Assembly: GCF_020532625.1 (NCBI RefSeq)
Contig: NZ_JAJAUY010000024.1
Location: 1 to 58,931 of the forward strand
Source: Streptomyces antimicrobicus
GTDB lineage: Bacteria > Actinomycetota > Actinomycetes > Streptomycetales > Streptomycetaceae
Length of the DNA: 58,931 nt
Reading direction: 5' to 3'
Position numbers and translations under genes: made by a program. Positions 44,530 to 52,241 of the stretch are shown in pieces; position 1 is the first letter of the stretch; each line of letters starts with the position of its first letter. Below the pieces are notes generated by a model, which had not been told where the DNA came from, did not search any database, and worked only from the letters and a program-made list of their open reading frames with translations.

Positions 44530-46967
44530 GGCCGTTCCTGTCGCAGTTCGATTTCCACGGTCTGGGTCCCCTGTTCGTAGTCCGCCCAGGCGTCGGCCAC
44601 CTCTTCGGGGGTGTCGGTGTCCGGGCGGACCGCCGGTTCCGGCGTCCGCGGCGCGCGGAGCTGTTCCGTCATGTGGCTCTGCGGGACGCGCTGGGGCAGC
44701 TGCGGGCGCCGCCCGTCCTCGGCGTCCTTCGCGCCCTTCGCGTCCCTCGCGTCCTTCGCCGCGCTCGTGTCGGCGTCCTTCGCGCCCCTGGCGTCCTTCG
44801 CGTCGGCCGCGTCCTTGCGCCGGGTCGGCAGTCCGGCGGCCGTGTGCAGCAGGACCGGGGCCGCGGGCCGTACCGGGGCCGGGGCGCGTACGGCGGCGGG
44901 GGCGCGGACGGGCGCCGGGCCGGCCACCGGCCCCGGCTCCGGCTCCGGCGCGGGGGCCGGGACCGGCGCGGGGCGCGGCACGGGCACCGGAGCCTGCTCG
45001 CGGAGCCCGGCGTCCTTGGTCCGCCGCGACGCCAGCAGCGAGCCGGGCAGGATCACCACGGCCGAGGTGCCGCCGAACACCGAGCGGCGCAGGGTGACGG
45101 TGGCGCCGAGCTGGTCGGCGAGGTGGCCGACCACGAACAGGCCGAGCCGGTGGGCCTCCTCGGCGAGGACGGCGTACGGCGGGGCCGTGTGCAGGCGCCG
45201 GTTCATCTCCTCGTAGCTGGCCGCGGAGACCCGCGGTCCGCGGTCCTCGATCTCCACCGACAGGCCGTCCGCGACCAGTTCGGCGCGGATTACCACCTTC
45301 GAGCGCGGCGGGGAGAACCGGGTGGCGTTGTCCAGCAGTTCGGCCAGCAGGTGGCTGATCTGGCTGATCACCTGGGGTTCGACGGTGGCCTCGTCCAGGG
45401 CCTGGCGCTCGATGCGCCGGAAGTCCTCGACCTCCGCGGCCGCCTCGCGCAGCAGGTCGGCGACGCGCATGGGCTCGGTGTGCGGGTCGGGGATCTCGCC
45501 GCCCGAGAGGATCAGCAGGTTCTCGATCTGCCGCCGCATGCCCACGGTCAGCTGGTCGGCCCGCATCAGCTGGGCCAGCAGCGCCTCGTCGTGGCCGAAG
45601 GTGTCCTGGAGCTCCTCGGTCAGGCTCAGCTGACGGCTGACCAGGTTCCCGGTGCGCGAGGCGATGCCGGAGGCGAACAGGCCGAAGCCGTGCCGCTCGG
45701 CGGCGAGCTGGCGGTGGCCGTCGACGGAGACCGCCACGGCCCGCGCGAAGGCGTCGCTGATCCGCCCGACCTCGTCCCCCTCGCCGCGGACGGTGGGCAG
45801 GGCGGTGGTGTCGACGGGCTGGCCGCGGTGGAGCCGGTCCACGACGTCCGGCAGGGTCTGTTCGGCGACGGTCACCGTGCGCCGGTGCAGGTTGTCGAGG
45901 CGGCGCAGCACCGAGCGGGTGGTGAGCACGACGACCACCACGACCACCAGCAGGATCGCGGCGCTGCCGCCGATCAGCCGGTAGACCTCGTTCTCCAGTT
46001 CGGCCGCCCGCTCGTCGGCGTGGGCGAGCTGGGCCAGGCCGCGGTCGGCGGTGAGCTCGGCGAGCTGCGGGGCGAACTCCCGGTAGGCGGCGGGCCAGCC
46101 GGCCACCTGGGCGGGCAGCCGCACCCCGGTCTCGACGTCCTTGTGCTCGGAGACGACCGCGCTCTCGATGCTCAGCTTGGTCAGCCAGGCGTGGGAGCTG
46201 GTGATCCGCCCGTAGAACGCGCGCTGCTCGGCGGGCAGGTACGGCACCACGGAGGCCTCGTACAGGTTCCGGTGCGCGCCGACCGCGTCGAGGAAGCCGG
46301 TGAAGCCCGCGGCGCTCAGCTCCCGGTTCGGGCCGGCCAGGGCGAGGTAGGCGTCCTCGCGGGAGATCATCTCGGCGGCCGAGAGCGTGGCGACGACGAT
46401 GCGGCTCTCCTGGGTGAGGCGCGCGTCCTCGGCGTGGCTGAAGCCGTCCTGGTAGAGGCGGATGATCCGGTCGACGATGTCGGTGTAGTAGCCGATCGCC
46501 CGGTCGGAACCGCCGGCGCGCGCGTCGGCGCGGTCGCGGTGCGCGGGCAGGCCGTCGAGGGCCCCCGACACCTCGGTGAGCAGCCGTTGCACGACCTCGT
46601 CGTGGGCGGGGGCGCCGGACGCCGCCTTGCGGAAGTCCGCCGCCGCGCGGTCGGTGGCGGCGCGTCCGTCGCGCTGCTCGCTGGCGGGGACCTGCGTGCC
46701 CGCCCAGCGGGCGGCGGTCACCCGGCGCTCGGCCTGGAGCGTGCCGAGCAGCCGGAACATCGGCTCGCCGACGCGCCGGCCGGCCGCCACGTCGGAGCGC
46801 AGGTGCTCGGCCTGCGCGAGCCGGCTCTCGGCGGTGACGACGGTCAGGGCCGCCATGGCGGCGGTCGGGACGACGGCCAGCCAGATCAGCAGCGTCCGCA
46901 GGCGGACGGTCCGCCGCCGCCGGCTCACGGGGGGCGCCGGCGCGCCTTCGGGTTCAGTGGCAGACAT
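44526..46967 (-). CDS. cvnA: Conservon sensor kinase-like protein CvnA (NIT, HAMP, HATPase)
   Basis: 813-residue membrane histidine-kinase-like sensor. Cytoplasmic Arg-rich start, membrane helix about 25-45, extracytoplasmic nitrate/nitrite-sensing-type region to about 320, second helix about 328-348 (AAILLVVVVVVVL), HAMP-like linker to about 410, dimerisation helices and an ATPase domain with LLDNATRFSPPRSKV and IEDRGPRVS. A clear phospho-accepting H-box is not seen, as usual for CvnA. The C-terminal 150 residues are low complexity, with Pro/Ala runs and KDAKDAKG-type repeats encoded by 9-18 bp DNA repeats (about 44720-44820). The start region carries a 10-bp duplication. Confidence 0.9.
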   Translation of the reverse strand: MSATEPEGAPAPPVSRRRRTVRLRTLLIWLAVVPTAAMAALTVVTAESRLAQAEHLRSDVAAGRRVGEPMFRLLGTLQAERRVTAARWAGTQVPASEQRDGRAATDRAAADFRKAASGAPAHDEVVQRLLTEVSGALDGLPAHRDRADARAGGSDRAIGYYTDIVDRIIRLYQDGFSHAEDARLTQESRIVVATLSAAEMISREDAYLALAGPNRELSAAGFTGFLDAVGAHRNLYEASVVPYLPAEQRAFYGRITSSHAWLTKLSIESAVVSEHKDVETGVRLPAQVAGWPAAYREFAPQLAELTADRGLAQLAHADERAAELENEVYRLIGGSAAILLVVVVVVVLTTRSVLRRLDNLHRRTVTVAEQTLPDVVDRLHRGQPVDTTALPTVRGEGDEVGRISDAFARAVAVSVDGHRQLAAERHGFGLFASGIASRTGNLVSRQLSLTEELQDTFGHDEALLAQLMRADQLTVGMRRQIENLLILSGGEIPDPHTEPMRVADLLREAAAEVEDFRRIERQALDEATVEPQVISQISHLLAELLDNATRFSPPRSKVVIRAELVADGLSVEIEDRGPRVSAASYEEMNRRLHTAPPYAVLAEEAHRLGLFVVGHLADQLGATVTLRRSVFGGTSAVVILPGSLLASRRTKDAGLREQAPVPVPRPAPVPAPAPEPEPGPVAGPAPVRAPAAVRAPAPVRPAAPVLLHTAAGLPTRRKDAADAKDARGAKDADTSAAKDARDAKGAKDAEDGRRPQLPQRVPQSHMTEQLRAPRTPEPAVRPDTDTPEEVADAWADYEQGTQTVEIELRQERP

Positions 46968-46980
46968 CGGCAGACATCGG
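46961..46980 (-). repeat. 10-bp direct duplication at the cvnA start creating a mini-ORF
   Basis: CCGATGTCTG occurs twice in tandem on the minus strand (46980-46971 and 46970-46961). The first ATG (46977) follows GAGGACC at ribosome-site distance but is out of frame with cvnA; it reads seven codons (MSADVCH) to a TGA inside cvnA. The in-frame cvnA ATG is the second copy (46967). Confidence 0.8.
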
Positions 46981-47121
46981 TCCTCGGGAGCGGCAGGCAA
47001 CGGGCGGCAGGCGGGGGAACGTCCTTGCGAAGGCGCTGATCATATCCAGCCATGGCGGGAACCGGATATGGCGATCGCGAAATCGTTCGACACCCCGGCC
47101 CGACCGCCGGGGAGCACGAAA

Positions 47122-47157
47122 GCGCCGGCCCGGCTCCCCGCGGAGCCGGGCCGGCGC
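47122..47157 (-). terminator. Perfect 16-bp hairpin, terminator after msrB
   Basis: GCGCCGGCCCGGCTCC / GGAGCCGGGCCGGCGC with a CCGC tetraloop, 16 nt beyond the msrB stop codon and pointing away from it. On the minus strand it is followed by TTTCG. The remaining interval up to cvnA shows no gene. Confidence 0.88.
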
Positions 47158-47172
47158 CCGGCCGGTGTGGTG

Positions 47173-47580
47173 TCACTCCCCGTCGGGCGTCAGCCGCAGG
47201 GAGATGCTGTTGATGCAGTAGCGCTGGTCGGTGGGGGTGCCGTAGCCCTCGCCCTCGAAGACGTGGCCCAGGTGGGAGCCGCAGCGGGCGCAGCGGACCT
47301 CCGTGCGGACCATGCCGTGCGAGGTGTCGGCGAGGAGTTCGACCGCGTCGGAGTCCTTCGGGTCGTAGAAGGACGGCCAGCCGCAGTGGGAGTCGAACTT
47401 GGTCTCGGAGCGGAACAGCTCCGCGCCGCACGCCCGGCACGCGTAGGTGCCGACCGTCTTGGTGTCGGTGTACTCACCGCGGAAGGCCGGCTCCGTGCCC
47501 GCCAGGCGCAGGACCTGGTACTCGGAGGGGGTCAGCTCGGCCTGCCACTGCTCGTCGGGCTTCTCGACTTCGTACGCCAT
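47173..47580 (-). CDS. msrB: Peptide-methionine (R)-S-oxide reductase MsrB
   Basis: Repairs methionine-R-sulfoxide in proteins. In 135 residues all landmarks are present: zinc ligands C48xxC51 (CRACG) and C97xxC100 (CARCG), the HCGWPSFYDP substrate segment, the GHVFEG turn and the catalytic Cys122 in RYCINSISL. Cys66 is a possible resolving cysteine. It follows murC on the same strand with a 23-bp gap and ends at a strong terminator, so the two likely form one transcript. Confidence 0.96.
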   Translation of the reverse strand: MAYEVEKPDEQWQAELTPSEYQVLRLAGTEPAFRGEYTDTKTVGTYACRACGAELFRSETKFDSHCGWPSFYDPKDSDAVELLADTSHGMVRTEVRCARCGSHLGHVFEGEGYGTPTDQRYCINSISLRLTPDGE

Positions 47581-47603
47581 GGCGTTCTCTCCCGCTCCTC
47601 GGT

Positions 47604-48998
47604 TCAGTGCGTCAGGTGCGCGAGGATCTGCGGACCGATGTCCGTGACGTCCCCGGCGCCCATGGTGAGAACGAGATCACCGGGCTTGGCCATTCCCGCG
47701 ATCACCCCGGCCGCGGCCGCCTTGTCGTGCTCGGCGGTGACGTCGGCGCCGGCCGCGCGGGCGGCGGCGATGATGATCTCGCTGGTGACGCCGGGGACCG
47801 GGTCCTCGCGGGCCGGGTAGATGTCCAGGACCACCGAGGCGTCGGCGAGGGCCAGGGCCTGGCCCATCTCCGTACCGAGCTCCTGGGTGCGGGAGAACAG
47901 GTGGGGCTGGAAGAGGACCAGGATCCGGGACCCGTCGGCGGCGCCGCGGATGGCCTCCAGGTCGGCGGTCATCTCGGTGGGGTGGTGCGCGTAGGAGTCG
48001 ATGACCTGGACGCCGGCGGCCTCGCCCTTGAGCTGCAGGCGGCGCTTGACGCCGGTGTACTTGCCGAGCGCGGCGGCCAGGTCGTCGGCGGGGACGCCCA
48101 GGGCGACGCCGGCGGCCAGGGCGGCGACGGCGTTGTGCGCGTAGTGGCGGCCCGGGACGGAGACGGTGAAGACGATCTCGCGGCCGGCGAGCTCGACCCG
48201 GACCTCGCTGGTCAGACCGCGCGGGGTGACGGCGAGAATGCGGACGTCGGACTTCTCGGACTCGCCGTAGGTGACGACGTTCAGGTCTTCCTTGCCGGCG
48301 ACCCGGGCGGCGATCTCGGCGGCGCCTTCCTGGTCGGCGGCGACGACCAGGGTGCCACCGGGGACGATCTTGCCGACGAAGGTCTCGAAGGACTCGTAGA
48401 TCTCGTCCATCGAGGCGTAGTTCGCGTGGTGGTCCAGCTCGGCGTTGAGGACGATCGCGACCTGCGGGTCGTACTTGTGGAAGCTGCGGTCGCTCTCGTC
48501 CGCCTCCGCCACGAAGATGTCGCCGGTGCCGTGGTGGGCGTTGGAGCCCGGGGCGTCCAGGTCGCCGCCGATGGCGTACGAGGGGTCCAGGCCCAGCGCC
48601 GAGAGGGAGACCGCCAGCATCGAGGTGGTGGTGGTCTTGCCGTGGGTGCCGGCCACGGCGATGGGCCGCAGGCCCCCCATCAGCCCGGCGAGCGCGTCGG
48701 AGCGGTGCACGACCGGCACTCCGAGCTCGGCGGCGCGGGCCAGCTCCGGGTTGTCGGCGCGGATGGCGCTGGAGACGACGACGCAGGTGGCGTCGTCGGC
48801 GAGGTGCTCCGCGGCGTGCCCGACGTGGACGGTGGCGCCGTGGGCGCGCAGCGCCTGGGCGGTCTCGGAGTCGCGGGCGTCGCTGCCGGCGACCCGGGCC
48901 CCGCGCTGGGCGAGGATCTTGGCGATCCCGGACATCCCGGCCCCGCCGATGCCGATGAAGTGCGGGCGGTCCATGGCGGTCGGCAGGCCGGGCGTCAT
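47604..48998 (-). CDS. murC: UDP-N-acetylmuramate-L-alanine ligase MurC
   Basis: Essential cytoplasmic Mur ligase adding L-Ala to UDP-MurNAc in peptidoglycan synthesis. 464 residues: N-terminal UDP-binding GIGGAGMSG (16-24), ATP P-loop GTHGKTTTT (117-125), EADESDRSF, ELDHHANYAS and YAHHPTEMTADL in the C-terminal domain. ATG 48998 has GGAGC about 8 nt upstream; an in-frame ATG at 48974 is also possible. In this strain it lies outside any dcw-type cluster, which is normal for Streptomyces murC. Confidence 0.97.
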   Translation of the reverse strand: MTPGLPTAMDRPHFIGIGGAGMSGIAKILAQRGARVAGSDARDSETAQALRAHGATVHVGHAAEHLADDATCVVVSSAIRADNPELARAAELGVPVVHRSDALAGLMGGLRPIAVAGTHGKTTTTSMLAVSLSALGLDPSYAIGGDLDAPGSNAHHGTGDIFVAEADESDRSFHKYDPQVAIVLNAELDHHANYASMDEIYESFETFVGKIVPGGTLVVAADQEGAAEIAARVAGKEDLNVVTYGESEKSDVRILAVTPRGLTSEVRVELAGREIVFTVSVPGRHYAHNAVAALAAGVALGVPADDLAAALGKYTGVKRRLQLKGEAAGVQVIDSYAHHPTEMTADLEAIRGAADGSRILVLFQPHLFSRTQELGTEMGQALALADASVVLDIYPAREDPVPGVTSEIIIAAARAAGADVTAEHDKAAAAGVIAGMAKPGDLVLTMGAGDVTDIGPQILAHLTH

Positions 48999-49041
48999 AC
49001 GGGTTGCTCCAGGATCGAGGCGAAAGGTGTGCGGGCCCAGC

Positions 49042-49509
49042 CTATTCGTTGTGGGCGAAGAGCTTCAGCACCGGAACGCCGACCTTGTGGCGGGCGCGGG
49101 AGGCCCAGTCCCGGTGGAAGAACTCCTCCACGAAGTGGGGGGCGGTCAGGACGATCACCTCGTCGGCGCCGGACTCCTCCACGACGGACTTCAGCTTGTC
49201 GAGCGGATGGTCCTCGATGATCTGCCCGACCGCCTCGCAGCCCCTCTTGCGCAGGGCCTGCAGGGAGTGCTCGAGCGCCTGCTCGGCGGGGCCGCGGGCG
49301 TCGGCGCCCTCGGGTTCGTCGCCCTCGCGGATCGCCTCCGGCAGCTCGCCGAGCGCGACGTCGTCGATGGCGCGCAGCAGCCGGTCCTGGTCGCCCCGGG
49401 GCTGCATGAGGACGAAGAAGGAGACCGGGTCGTCTCCGTGCAGGGTGGTGACGAAGTCCACGTCTACGGATGTCAGAGGCTTCTCGATCATCAATACGCT
49501 CGTGAACAC
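49042..49509 (-). CDS. Conserved protein, USP-like fold, sometimes labelled indole-3-glycerol phosphate synthase
   Basis: 155-residue protein conserved next to murC/msrB in streptomycetes. It is sometimes annotated indole-3-glycerol phosphate synthase, but it is too short and has no TrpC motifs, so I reject that name. Visible: VDVDFVTTLHGDDPVSFFVLMQPRGDQDRLLRAIDD, EALEHSLQALRKRG-type helices and VIVLTAPHFVEEFFHRDWASRARHKVGVPVLKLF at the end, reminiscent of universal-stress-like folds. GTG 49509 has GGAGAGGG upstream; ATG 49491 is an alternative. Function unknown. Confidence 0.72.
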   Translation of the reverse strand: MFTSVLMIEKPLTSVDVDFVTTLHGDDPVSFFVLMQPRGDQDRLLRAIDDVALGELPEAIREGDEPEGADARGPAEQALEHSLQALRKRGCEAVGQIIEDHPLDKLKSVVEESGADEVIVLTAPHFVEEFFHRDWASRARHKVGVPVLKLFAHNE

Positions 49510-49610
49510 GGACGCCCTCTCCTTCATGGGCCCTGGCTGGCCCCTGCGGAAACCATCCTGCCCCGCGGAAGGACGGGGCTTGCGCAGATATATGTGCCCA
49601 GCGGAGGCAA

Positions 49611-49631
49611 AGCGGAACGAGAAATTCCGCT
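49611..49631 (-). terminator. Intrinsic terminator after the RibD-like gene
   Basis: AGCGGAA / TTCCGCT 7-bp stem with a 7-nt loop, followed on the minus strand by TTTGCC, 5 nt after the stop codon of the gene at 49637-50482. A weaker GCCCCGCGG/ACGGGGC inverted repeat follows at about 49559-49580. Confidence 0.75.
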
Positions 49632-49636
49632 CCTTG

Positions 49637-50482
49637 TCAGATCCGACGGTAGCTCGTGTACAGGAACCCGGCCTCCTCCAGCAGGGACGCCAGCCGGAAC
49701 CGCGCCGGCACGGCCAGACCGGGCCCGCCCGCGATGCGCTGGGCGTCACCCGACGTGAGCATCGGGGACAGCGTCAGGCACAGCTCGTCCAGGACCCCGG
49801 CGGCCACGAACTGGCCCAGCAGCCGCGGCCCGCCCTCGGTCAGCTGACGGCGCAGCCCCCGCTCGGCCAGCGCCCGGACCGCCCGCTCGGGGTCCACGGC
49901 CGCGCCCTCCCCGGCGAACACCACCTCGACCCCGGCCGCGGTCGCCGCGGCGAGCCGGTCGGCGGGGGCGGCGGCGCCGGTGACCAGCAGGGTGGGCACC
50001 AGCGGGGCGCTGAACAGCGGCAGTCCGAAGTCCAGGTCCAGCCCGGCCGAGACCACCGCGATCGCCGGGGCGGGCCCCTGCCCGGCGGCCGCGCGGCGGG
50101 CGGCGAAGGCCTCGCGGGCGCGGGCCGGGCGGTAGCCCTCCTGGCGAACCGTTTCCGCCCCGACCACGACCACGTCCGCCAGCGCCCGCAGGGTGCCGAA
50201 GACCCGCATGTCGGTCTCGCTGGAGATGGGCTGGGAGCGGCCGTCGTGCTGGGCGGCCCCGTCGAGCGTGGAGACCATGTTCCCGCGCAGCCAGTGGGCA
50301 CCCTCGGCGAGCTCGGGGTAGGCGTAAGCCTCGGCCAGCTCGTCCAGCGACCACTCGCGGTCGCCGTCCCGCTCCGGGTCGTGACCGGCTCCGGGCTCCG
50401 GGTCGCGGCCGTGCGGGCGGTCGGGCTCGCGGTGCGGCGTGGCGGGCGGTGTCTGATCGGTCACAGGGAACAGGCGTCGCAT
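49637..50482 (-). CDS. Pyrimidine reductase family protein (RibD C-terminal domain)
   Basis: NADPH-dependent reductase fold of the RibD/DHFR superfamily, 281 residues. The C-terminal domain of RibD is recognisable from about 55: RGNMVSTLDGAAQHDGRSQPISSETDMRVFGTLRALADVVVVGAETVRQEGY, LTEGGPRLLGQFVAAGVLDELCLTLSPML. The first 50 residues are a variable polar leader. There is no deaminase half, so it alone would not complete the riboflavin step; the true substrate is unknown. It is divergent from zapE with 36 bp between starts. Confidence 0.85.
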   Translation of the reverse strand: MRRLFPVTDQTPPATPHREPDRPHGRDPEPGAGHDPERDGDREWSLDELAEAYAYPELAEGAHWLRGNMVSTLDGAAQHDGRSQPISSETDMRVFGTLRALADVVVVGAETVRQEGYRPARAREAFAARRAAAGQGPAPAIAVVSAGLDLDFGLPLFSAPLVPTLLVTGAAAPADRLAAATAAGVEVVFAGEGAAVDPERAVRALAERGLRRQLTEGGPRLLGQFVAAGVLDELCLTLSPMLTSGDAQRIAGGPGLAVPARFRLASLLEEAGFLYTSYRRI

Positions 50483-50518
50483 CGGTGCAGTGTGCCACGC
50501 GCCGTAGAGTGGAATGCT

Positions 50519-51616
50519 GTGCCGACCTCACTCTCCCCGTCCGGTTCCACCACCGGGCGGATAGCCGACGCGGGCCCGCAGTCCCTGTGCGCCCGCGAGC
50601 CCCATGTGCCCGCCGAGCGGCTGGTCGCCGAGATGGTGCCGCCGCCGCGCTTCGACGGGGTGCGCTTCGAGACGTACGTCCCGGACCCGAACCAGCCCAG
50701 CCAGGCCGAGGCCGTCGGCACGCTCAGCGCCTTCGCCGCCGGGCTCGGCGGGGCCCACGCCTCCGGCGCGGGCAGGCGCCGCTGGTTCTCGCGGGCCCCC
50801 AAACCCCAGGCCGGCCCCCGCGGGGTCTACCTCGACGGCGGGTACGGCGTCGGCAAGACCCACCTGCTGGCCTCCCTGTGGCACGCCACCCCGGCCGAGC
50901 CCGCGCTCAAGGCCTTCGGCACCTTCGTCGAGCTGACCAACCTGGTCGGCGCGCTCGGGTTCCAGCAGACCGTGCGGACCCTCGGCGGCCACCGGCTGCT
51001 GTGCATCGACGAGTTCGAGCTCGACGACCCGGGCGACACCGTGCTCGTCTCCAGCCTGCTCAGCAAGCTCGTCGAGCAGGGCGTGGCGCTCGCCGCCACC
51101 TCCAACACGCTGCCCGGCAAGCTCGGGGAGGGCCGGTTCGCCGCCGTCGACTTCCTGCGGGAGATCCAGGGCCTGTCCGCCCACTTCCGCACCCTGCGCA
51201 TCGACGGCGAGGACTACCGGCACCGCGGGCTGCCCGAGGCCCCGGCGCCGTACACCGACGAGCAGGTGGCCAAGGCCGCGTACGCCACCCCCGGCGCGAC
51301 CTTCGACGACTTCCCCGGCCTGCTGGAGCACCTGGCCCGGGTGCACCCGAGCCGCTACGGCGCGCTGACCGACGACATATCCGCGGTCTGCCTCACCGAC
51401 GTCACGCCGGTGCCCGACCAGTCGACGGCGCTGCGGCTGGTGGTCCTCGCCGACCGCCTCTACGACCGGGAGATACCCGTGCTCGCCTCGGGTGTCGCCT
51501 TCGACCGGCTGTTCAGCGAAGAGATGCTGAACGGCGGTTACCGCAAGAAGTACTTCCGGGCCATCTCGCGGCTCACCGCCCTCGCCCGCGACGCAAAGGG
51601 GCTGGTGGCGCAGTAG
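50519..51616 (+). CDS. zapE: Cell division protein ZapE (AFG1-like ATPase)
   Basis: P-loop ATPase of the ZapE/AFG1 family, linked to late cell division in bacteria. 365 residues: Walker A GGYGVGKTHLL (107-117), Walker B LLCIDEFELDDPGD (160-173), sensor-like TSNTLPGKLGEGRFA and the conserved end MLNGGYRKKYFRAISRL. GTG 50519 lies about 8 nt after a -10-like TAGAGT, so the message may be leaderless. An insert with RRRWFSRAPKP (about 85-100) precedes the P-loop. Confidence 0.9.
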   Translation: MPTSLSPSGSTTGRIADAGPQSLCAREPHVPAERLVAEMVPPPRFDGVRFETYVPDPNQPSQAEAVGTLSAFAAGLGGAHASGAGRRRWFSRAPKPQAGPRGVYLDGGYGVGKTHLLASLWHATPAEPALKAFGTFVELTNLVGALGFQQTVRTLGGHRLLCIDEFELDDPGDTVLVSSLLSKLVEQGVALAATSNTLPGKLGEGRFAAVDFLREIQGLSAHFRTLRIDGEDYRHRGLPEAPAPYTDEQVAKAAYATPGATFDDFPGLLEHLARVHPSRYGALTDDISAVCLTDVTPVPDQSTALRLVVLADRLYDREIPVLASGVAFDRLFSEEMLNGGYRKKYFRAISRLTALARDAKGLVAQ

Positions 51617-51685
51617 GTTGGGGGACGCCGGGTCGGCCGCAGGCCGGCGCCGGCCGTTTCCGCTTCTTCTGCGAAGGGATCCACC

Positions 51686-52111
51686 ATGGCCACCGTCCGC
51701 CACGCGCACACCGTCTGGGAAGGCAACCTGCTGCAGGGCAAGGGTGTCGTCAGCCTCGACTCGTCGGGCCTCGGCTCGTACGACGTCTCCTGGCCGGCCC
51801 GGGCCGAGCAGCCGAACGGGAAGACCAGCCCGGAGGAGCTGATCGCCGCGGCCCACTCCAGCTGCTTCTCGATGGCGCTGTCGCACGCCCTTGACGGCGC
51901 GGGCACCCCGCCCACCCGCCTGGAGACCAAGGCCGACGTCACCTTCCAGCCGGGCGAGGGCATCACGGGCATCCACCTGACCGTGCGCGGCGAGGTCCCC
52001 GGCCTGGACGCGGAGGGGTTCACCGCCGCCGCCGAGGAGGCCAAGAAGAACTGCCCGGTCAGCCAGGCCCTGACCGGTACGACGATCACCCTGAGCGCCG
52101 AGCTCGCCTGA
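51686..52111 (+). CDS. osmC: OsmC family peroxiredoxin
   Basis: Thiol peroxidase of the OsmC/Ohr family, 141 residues, acting on organic hydroperoxides. The two redox cysteines are visible: Cys60 in AAAHSSCFSMALSHAL and Cys123 in KKNCPVSQAL; the N-terminal swapped beta part reads HTVWEGNLLQGKG. GAAGGGA lies about 8 nt before ATG 51686. It follows zapE after 69 bp and ends at a hairpin (52138-52168). Confidence 0.93.
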   Translation: MATVRHAHTVWEGNLLQGKGVVSLDSSGLGSYDVSWPARAEQPNGKTSPEELIAAAHSSCFSMALSHALDGAGTPPTRLETKADVTFQPGEGITGIHLTVRGEVPGLDAEGFTAAAEEAKKNCPVSQALTGTTITLSAELA

Positions 52112-52137
52112 GCGCGACCGGACACGCGGCGTCCGCC

Positions 52138-52168
52138 GCGCGGAGCGCCCTGCCGCGGTGCTCCGCGC
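52138..52168 (+). terminator. Probable terminator after osmC
   Basis: GCGCGGAGC / GCTCCGCGC, a 9-bp stem with a 13-nt loop that can itself pair partly, 26 nt after the osmC stop. No U-tract. Confidence 0.6.
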
Positions 52169-52241
52169 GTCGGGGCCGCGGGCCCCGGCGCGCGTGGTAC
52201 CACGGCTGGCACCACCTCTCCTGTCCCTCCTGGGGGTTGCC

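Noticed and set aside
49042..49509. Indole-3-glycerol phosphate synthase (TrpC)
   Set aside because: Only 155 residues and none of the TrpC barrel motifs; the name is a legacy label for this family.
52112..52241. PHO box before the PhoX-like gene
   Set aside because: No direct repeats resembling GTTCACC were found in this interval.
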